A stretch of 28,388 bases of DNA from NCBI GenBank assembly GCA_947461335.1, contig CANHLB010000001.1:1-28388 (forward strand), in the 5' to 3' direction. A program made the translations under genes and the position numbers. This DNA is from Burkholderiaceae bacterium. GTDB lineage: Bacteria > Pseudomonadota > Gammaproteobacteria > Burkholderiales > Burkholderiaceae. A model generated the notes under the pieces. The model saw nothing but the letters and a program-made list of their open reading frames with translations, did not search any database and had not been told where the DNA came from. This document shows, piece after piece, positions 23,254-28,388 of the stretch (positions are counted from its first letter, which is position 1; each line of letters begins with the position of its first letter).

Positions 23254-26070
23254 TTAAGCAATAGAAGGCGCTTGGAAGATTTTCAACCATAGGCCCTCAA
23301 CCGCATTTCTTGCAATAATAAAATCGGGCTCAGCCTCAAGATTAATACGGGTTTTATCGGCGCCATTCAAGCGCAATCGATGCTGACGTGCTCTCAACAA
23401 GCGATAAGCATTGCCGACAGATAGAGCTTGATCTTTTCCAATTAAATCTACTTCACTAGCAATTCTCAGTAATGCAATATTGCCAAGGTTGCCAAGCAAT
23501 TGCCTATGTTGATGTGAATACGCCAGGACTAAAAACTGCACCATAAATTCAATATCAACCATACCTCCAGAGTCGTGCTTCAAATCAAACTCAGCGCTTG
23601 AATTTGGATGTCCATCATGCACTTTGCGGCGCATCTCTAAAATTTCAGAACGCAGATGATCGACATTGCGCTTTTGCTCAAGTACCTCTGAGCGAACACA
23701 ATCAAATTCAAAACCGAGCTCTGGATTGCCCGCTGAAAAACGTGCTCTCGTTAAGGCTTGATGCTCCCAAACCCACGCAGCATTATCTCCCTCACGCATT
23801 TGATACTTTTTAAATGCTATGGCATTGGTAACCAAGAATCCAGCTGATCCATTGGGACGTAGACGCGTATCAATCTCAAATAAGCTTCCAGTAGAAGTAA
23901 AAGCTGTCAACCAGTTAATCATGCGTTTAGCAAAAAGTGCATAGGCTTCCTGGGCAGCGTAATCAGATTCAGCTGCTCGATAGAGAAATACTAAATCTAG
24001 ATCTGAAGCATAACCAAGCTCCTTACCGCCTAATTTCCCATAAGCAATAATCCCAAAAGGAGGTATCTCTTCTTTTGATAGCTCAAACTTTTGCGCTACT
24101 TCCGGCCAAACCCGCTCAAATGTTATCTGTAATATGAGGTCTGCTAAGGTGGACAGATGATCACTTACTTTCTCTACTGATAGCGCTTGCTCAACACCAA
24201 TCCCCAGATCTGCCAAAAGAGTAATAAATGTCTCGGTGTGATGTGTCACTCGCAAGATATCCATGGCCCGCTCTGCGCCATCATCATCAGCCATCACGTC
24301 GTCAAGACGGATATTGACATTAGCCTTGACTTCACGCCAATACTCTTCGGGCTGCTCAATGAGCGCTTTCTCAGTGCGAGAGTTCAGTAAGTGATCTAGT
24401 AGGTGGGGATGCTGCGTTAGGTACTGCGCGCCCCACTGTGATGCTTTTAGTAAATCCAAAACATTCAATAAAGCCTTGGGGTACTCAGACAAGATTGATA
24501 AATAAGCACTGCGCCTTGCAATCGCCTCAAGTAAATCAAAAAAACGCAATAAGGCCTGATCTGCATTCGCTTGTTCTGTTCCATCCATCTGCAAAATTTC
24601 AGCAGCTTTACGCATCAAGTTATCAAAAATTAAACGGCTTTTTTCTGGCAATTGTTTTTTCTTTGGGCTGGCTGCCCATATCTGCCAACGAACCAGCGCT
24701 CCAGGGAAAAATTTGGGGTCTGGCTCCCAATTCAGAGCTAACGGTGCAAGCGCAAGTCGCGCACCATCGTCTAATAAAAAAGCTTTTTCAAAAAGTCGAG
24801 CAACATTATTTTGATGATGATCTAGCTCTGCGATGAACGCAGCGGTGTCTAGATTACAATTGGGCGGCCCCATCAAAGTCGCTAAACGAGAACGAGCCAC
24901 AGCATCATCCGGAAGGTAATGGGTTTGCTGATCATCCCATGCCTGAATGCGATGCTCTAAACGTCGCAAGTAAACATAAGCAGCACTCAAAGCATTTACC
25001 TCTTCAACTGCTAAGATGCCACGCTCCTTAACGAGATTGAGAACCTCTAATGTGGGGCGAACTCTAAAACGAGGATCCGTGCCACCCCGCATCAATTGAA
25101 ACATTTGCGCCAAAAATTCAATTTCTCGAATACCGCCACGACCTAATTTAATGTCTCGCTCGCGCCCAAGATGTCCGGTAGACCGCTTCTCAGCCTCTTG
25201 TTGAATCTGGGCATGTAACTCACGAATGGAAGCCATCACCCCATAGTCCAAGTGACGTCGATATACAAATGGACGAATCAATTGGTCTAATTCTTTAAGG
25301 CAATAGGAATGTTCTGGTGAACCCGGTAAAGGAGCAATCAAACGTCCTTTAATCCAAGCGTAGCGCTCCCATTCTCTACCCTGAACCAAAAGGTACTCCT
25401 CGAGCATTTCTAAGCTACAGGCTAAAGGACCTGAGTCTCCATTAGGACGAAGTCGCATATCCACACGAAAAACAAAGCCATTCTCATCATGTTCAGCCAA
25501 GAGCTTGATAAGACGTTTGCCCATGCGAGTAAACCATTCATGATTTGAAAGACTTTTAGGTCCGTCTATAGTCTCCCCTTCGTGCTCATACAAAAATATC
25601 AAATCAATATCAGACGATAGATTCAGTTCGAAGCCACCAAGCTTACCCATGCCGACAACCATCAAGGGCATTTCAGCATTATTGGAATTGCTCCAAGGCA
25701 GACCAAAGCGAGCTTTTAAATCCTCGCGAACATAAGCAATAGAATGAGATACCGCCAACTCAGCAAAATGACTCAACCCATGAGTCACCTCATCTAGACT
25801 AGCCACTCCATTAAGGTCCCGCAAGGCTATCCAAATCATGAGCCGCTGCCGAGCCAAGCGCAAATTGGCCATAAATTGCGACTCATCAAGCTGCGACTGA
25901 TCTTGGCCAATCCCACAGATTTTTAATAAATCTCGAATGCCCGGTAAATCCACCTTTTTACCCGCTTGAGACCTCAGCCAATCGATCCACTCAGGGCGAG
26001 CATTCAACCACCGTCGTGCATAGGTGGAATGTTGCTCTAAAAAGGCAATTTGCCGAGAAAAATCATCCAT
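23254..26070 (-). CDS. glnE: Bifunctional glutamine synthetase adenylyltransferase/adenylyl-removing enzyme
   Basis: A 938-residue cytosolic enzyme that adds AMP to, and removes it from, glutamine synthetase in response to glutamine and PII state. Two nucleotidyltransferase domains are seen: the N-terminal removase with GMGKLGGFELNLSSDIDLIF (residues 140-159) and the C-terminal transferase with AYGKLGGKELGYASDLDLVF (about 672-691). The GGxELGxxSDxDL form is diagnostic of GlnE. The regions REIEFLAQMFQL and DIEFMVQFLVLAYSH after each domain are also conserved. Length is normal. The minus-strand sequence before ATG has a G run (GATGGGGGA) too close for a standard ribosome site; a -10-like TAAGAT ends 6 nt before ATG. 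It diverges from the yhdP-like gene across 78 nt. Confidence 0.97.
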   Translation of the reverse strand: MDDFSRQIAFLEQHSTYARRWLNARPEWIDWLRSQAGKKVDLPGIRDLLKICGIGQDQSQLDESQFMANLRLARQRLMIWIALRDLNGVASLDEVTHGLSHFAELAVSHSIAYVREDLKARFGLPWSNSNNAEMPLMVVGMGKLGGFELNLSSDIDLIFLYEHEGETIDGPKSLSNHEWFTRMGKRLIKLLAEHDENGFVFRVDMRLRPNGDSGPLACSLEMLEEYLLVQGREWERYAWIKGRLIAPLPGSPEHSYCLKELDQLIRPFVYRRHLDYGVMASIRELHAQIQQEAEKRSTGHLGRERDIKLGRGGIREIEFLAQMFQLMRGGTDPRFRVRPTLEVLNLVKERGILAVEEVNALSAAYVYLRRLEHRIQAWDDQQTHYLPDDAVARSRLATLMGPPNCNLDTAAFIAELDHHQNNVARLFEKAFLLDDGARLALAPLALNWEPDPKFFPGALVRWQIWAASPKKKQLPEKSRLIFDNLMRKAAEILQMDGTEQANADQALLRFFDLLEAIARRSAYLSILSEYPKALLNVLDLLKASQWGAQYLTQHPHLLDHLLNSRTEKALIEQPEEYWREVKANVNIRLDDVMADDDGAERAMDILRVTHHTETFITLLADLGIGVEQALSVEKVSDHLSTLADLILQITFERVWPEVAQKFELSKEEIPPFGIIAYGKLGGKELGYASDLDLVFLYRAAESDYAAQEAYALFAKRMINWLTAFTSTGSLFEIDTRLRPNGSAGFLVTNAIAFKKYQMREGDNAAWVWEHQALTRARFSAGNPELGFEFDCVRSEVLEQKRNVDHLRSEILEMRRKVHDGHPNSSAEFDLKHDSGGMVDIEFMVQFLVLAYSHQHRQLLGNLGNIALLRIASEVDLIGKDQALSVGNAYRLLRARQHRLRLNGADKTRINLEAEPDFIIARNAVEGLWLKIFQAPSIA

Positions 26071-26111
26071 TCCCCCATCTTAATCCGTAGCCAAAGTCTA
26101 GTAGCAGATGC

Positions 26112-26141
26112 TTGGCGATCGACTAAAGCCTGACGGATAAT
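26112..26141 (+). promoter_or_regulatory. Candidate promoter of the yhdP-like gene
   Basis: TTGGCG (26112-26117) and GATAAT (26136-26141) are 18 nt apart. The -10 ends 7 nt before the ATG at 26149, so the transcript would begin at or next to the start codon. Confidence 0.5.
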
Positions 26142-26148
26142 AGAGCCC

Positions 26149-28388
26149 ATGCTGCAAAATATCATTCCGCCTCGCCTCAAGAGCGTATTAGCAAAACGTC
26201 CTCAAGGTTTTCGTGGGGCCTGGCGCAAACGCGTCTTGATTCTGTGCGGCTTCATCCTTGCACTTTTGATTATTGGCCACCTAGGAATTCGCTTCATCAT
26301 TTGGCCGCAAATTGAAAAATCCAAAGAATCGGTTGAAAAGATTATTGGTGCCCGCATTGGAGCAGATGTTGTTATGGATAATCTGCAAGTTTCTTGGACG
26401 GGGATCCGACCAAGCTTTGAAATCGAAGGATTACGGTTTAATAGCGCCGATAAAACGCATCCCCTGCTAGAAATCCAGAAAATTAGCGGCGAATTAAGTT
26501 GGAATTCTTTCTATCACTTAGCGCCTTATTTTCATCAGCTCAATTTCCAAGGTGCCCAAATTTATGCTCAGCGCGATAAAAAAGGAATCATTACAATTGC
26601 CGGGCTTCCGATTCACAATAACCCTGGAGATCATGCTGCGGAGAATTGGTTATTTTCTCAAAACAACATTGAGGTAAATGACGTCAAATTCATTTGGGAT
26701 GATCAAGAAAACAAAAAGCCTGTCGTCTCAATTGATATTCAAAATTTTTCGCTTAGTAATGGCATTCGTAATCATCAAGTTTTACTGGAGACCACTACAC
26801 CATGGACCAGCGGTCCCTTAGAGATCAGGGCTAACTTTGCTCACCATATAGGGGGTCAAGCAGGCAATTGGCGCAACTGGATTGGCACCATTTCCTGGAA
26901 TCTGAATAAGCTCAATCTCAATCAACTTAGCCAAGTATTTAAGATTCCTTTAAATACTTTAGAGGGCCAGTTAAGTTCAAAAGGGAAACTGAAGCTAGAT
27001 AATGGCAAGCCCGATAGTGCCGAGGCTTATGTTGCTGCTGACAACCTCACTATTCAACTAGCAGAAAATGAAGATGCCATTGCACTAGGAAGATTGGAAA
27101 CAAATCTTACTCAAGAAACTGAAGGCGGTCTCATCTCTATCACGACCAAAACATTTGCATGGCGAGAAATAGGTAGCCCAAAGACTGCAGCCCTAGAAAT
27201 TCTTAGTCCGATGACTTTCCGCTGGAAACCACCAGGTGCAGATGGGGAGATTAAAGAGTTTGGATTTTCTTCACCAAAAATATTAGTGGAGGATGTTGCC
27301 CTCTTTGCACTCAACCTTCCCTTATCGAAGAAAGTGCATCAATGGATTAAAGCATCTCATGCGGACGGTGAACTACAGAACCTAGATATACATTGGTCGG
27401 AAAATAAGTCAGCCTTATCTGCTTTAAAAATTCCTGGCGGATGGTTTAAATCCAATAAGCTCAATTTCAGCGTCAGTGCCCAACTCATTAATCTGAGCTT
27501 TGTAGGCATCAATAAGACTATGCCCTCTGTTTCCAATCTTTCTGGTTTTATCTCAAGCGATCAAAATAAAGGAAGTTTTTCAATCAATTCGAATGACGTG
27601 GAATTTGATGTCAATGATCTCCTTGTAGACCCAAAAATTAAATTAGATCGGGCAAATGGGAAAATCTCCTGGGCAAAGGAAAAGGGCAATTGGGTCATTA
27701 ATACAAAGCAGCTAGCATTGAGCAACCCAGAAATCGACACTAGCTTGAACCTCAACTATGTTTTAGCTGAATCCAATAAGCCAGATTTCATGACTTTGGA
27801 TATGCAATTTGATAAGGCCAATTTAAAGACTGCTTACCGTTATTTGCCAGTTGGAATGGGCAGTGATGTCAAAAGTTATCTCAAAACAGCATTTGATGCC
27901 GGTGTAATCAAAAAAGGAAGCTTACACATTAAAGGGGATCCGAACGAGGTGCCGTTTCCCAAAAAAAACGATGGCAGCTTCACTCTCAATCTTCCTATTT
28001 ATGATGCCACCTTCAACCCAGCCCCAACACCACCAGGAAGCCAAGGAGTCTGGTCTGCGCTGACCAATGTCAATGGTTCCCTTGCGATGCAAAACTCAAG
28101 TTTTACCACCCAGATTACGCAGGCAAACTATAAGCAAGTTGCGCTGAGCCAATTTCATGCAGAAATTCCTAATGTCAGCGCCAAGCAACTCATACTATCG
28201 GTCGATGGAAAGGCTCAAGGGGAAGCAGCACAAATACTGGAGTATGTACTTGCTTCACCATTTGCCAAAAAACATAATAGGCTAGAGAAAAATTTAAAGG
28301 TAACAGGACACATGAAAGTGGGTTTAGGGCTCAGGCTGCCCTTATCAGGAAGCTCTCAAACTGTCGTGGATATACACTTAGATATTCC
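26149..28388 (+). CDS. yhdP: YhdP family AsmA-like envelope protein, 3' end missing
   Basis: An open frame of 746 codons runs from ATG 26149 to the window edge with no stop, so the C-terminus is not visible. Residues 1-28 are basic and cytosolic, 29-52 form one hydrophobic membrane segment (LILCGFILALLIIGHLGIRF), and the rest is periplasmic beta-rich sequence. After the anchor come VEKIIGARIGADVVMDNLQVSWTG and FEIEGLRF, the start typical of the DUF3971/TIGR02099 YhdP family, and later DGELQNLDIHW and FDAGVIKKGSLHIKGDP, which recall its repeated AsmA-like strands. YhdP-type proteins are thought to carry phospholipid to the outer membrane in E. coli together with TamB and YdbH; this role here is inferred. 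Family length is usually well over 1000 residues. It diverges from glnE. Confidence 0.88.
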   Translation, partial: MLQNIIPPRLKSVLAKRPQGFRGAWRKRVLILCGFILALLIIGHLGIRFIIWPQIEKSKESVEKIIGARIGADVVMDNLQVSWTGIRPSFEIEGLRFNSADKTHPLLEIQKISGELSWNSFYHLAPYFHQLNFQGAQIYAQRDKKGIITIAGLPIHNNPGDHAAENWLFSQNNIEVNDVKFIWDDQENKKPVVSIDIQNFSLSNGIRNHQVLLETTTPWTSGPLEIRANFAHHIGGQAGNWRNWIGTISWNLNKLNLNQLSQVFKIPLNTLEGQLSSKGKLKLDNGKPDSAEAYVAADNLTIQLAENEDAIALGRLETNLTQETEGGLISITTKTFAWREIGSPKTAALEILSPMTFRWKPPGADGEIKEFGFSSPKILVEDVALFALNLPLSKKVHQWIKASHADGELQNLDIHWSENKSALSALKIPGGWFKSNKLNFSVSAQLINLSFVGINKTMPSVSNLSGFISSDQNKGSFSINSNDVEFDVNDLLVDPKIKLDRANGKISWAKEKGNWVINTKQLALSNPEIDTSLNLNYVLAESNKPDFMTLDMQFDKANLKTAYRYLPVGMGSDVKSYLKTAFDAGVIKKGSLHIKGDPNEVPFPKKNDGSFTLNLPIYDATFNPAPTPPGSQGVWSALTNVNGSLAMQNSSFTTQITQANYKQVALSQFHAEIPNVSAKQLILSVDGKAQGEAAQILEYVLASPFAKKHNRLEKNLKVTGHMKVGLGLRLPLSGSSQTVVDIHLDI

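Noticed and set aside
1..28388. Mobile elements, CRISPR arrays, tRNA or rRNA genes, defence systems
   Set aside because: No transposase, integrase, spaced direct-repeat array, cloverleaf or defence domain was seen; nearly every base belongs to core genes in a conserved order.

Overview
This window looks like a chromosomal core region of a betaproteobacterium of the Burkholderiales. Moderate GC, compact spacing and the gene orders purM / AI-2E permease / hda / HAD phosphatase / pcnB / folK / panB and hrcA-hemH-grpE-dnaK-dnaJ next to nadK-recN-glnE suggest a Polynucleobacter-like free-living freshwater bacterium. The genus is my inference from family knowledge; no search was run. I see no IS element, phage gene, tRNA, rRNA, CRISPR array or toxin-antitoxin pair, and no stretch over 300 bases without a gene.

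Layout. 1-305: tail of a DUF192 gene. 365-2964 (minus): argF-argG-ppnP, arginine biosynthesis plus a nucleoside phosphorylase, closed by a terminator shared with the DUF192 gene. 3084-3737: a small DUF3579 gene (TTG start) converging on rpsT, whose terminator lies between them. 3889-6290: murJ (lipid II flippase) and a SirB1/transglutaminase-like gene. 6314-6958 (minus): a DedA membrane protein, divergent from miaA (tRNA modification). 8032-9084 (minus): purM. 9091-14429 (plus): AI-2E-type permease, hda (replication control), HAD phosphatase, pcnB, folK and panB, tightly packed. 14444-20607 (minus): dnaJ, dnaK, grpE, hemH and hrcA, so transcription runs hrcA to dnaJ. 20645-23247 (plus): nadK and recN. 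23254-26070 (minus): glnE. 26149-end (plus): the first 746 codons of a yhdP/AsmA-like envelope gene cut by the window edge.

The heat-shock block is the best-resolved regulatory region. grpE and dnaK each have a good sigma-32-type promoter, both with a 13-nt spacer. A strong terminator separates grpE from the dnaK promoter. The dnaK leader holds a hairpin and three tandem 13-bp repeats, and a 10-bp hairpin lies between dnaK and dnaJ. HrcA is encoded nearby, but I find no CIRCE operator here.

A second recurring pattern is that several plus- and minus-strand genes without a clear Shine-Dalgarno (miaA, panB, recN, glnE, more weakly nadK and yhdP) have a -10-like hexamer ending only 5-7 nt before the start codon, as expected for leaderless or near-leaderless mRNAs. 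I find no convincing undescribed multi-gene system; the novelty is in small regulatory structures.
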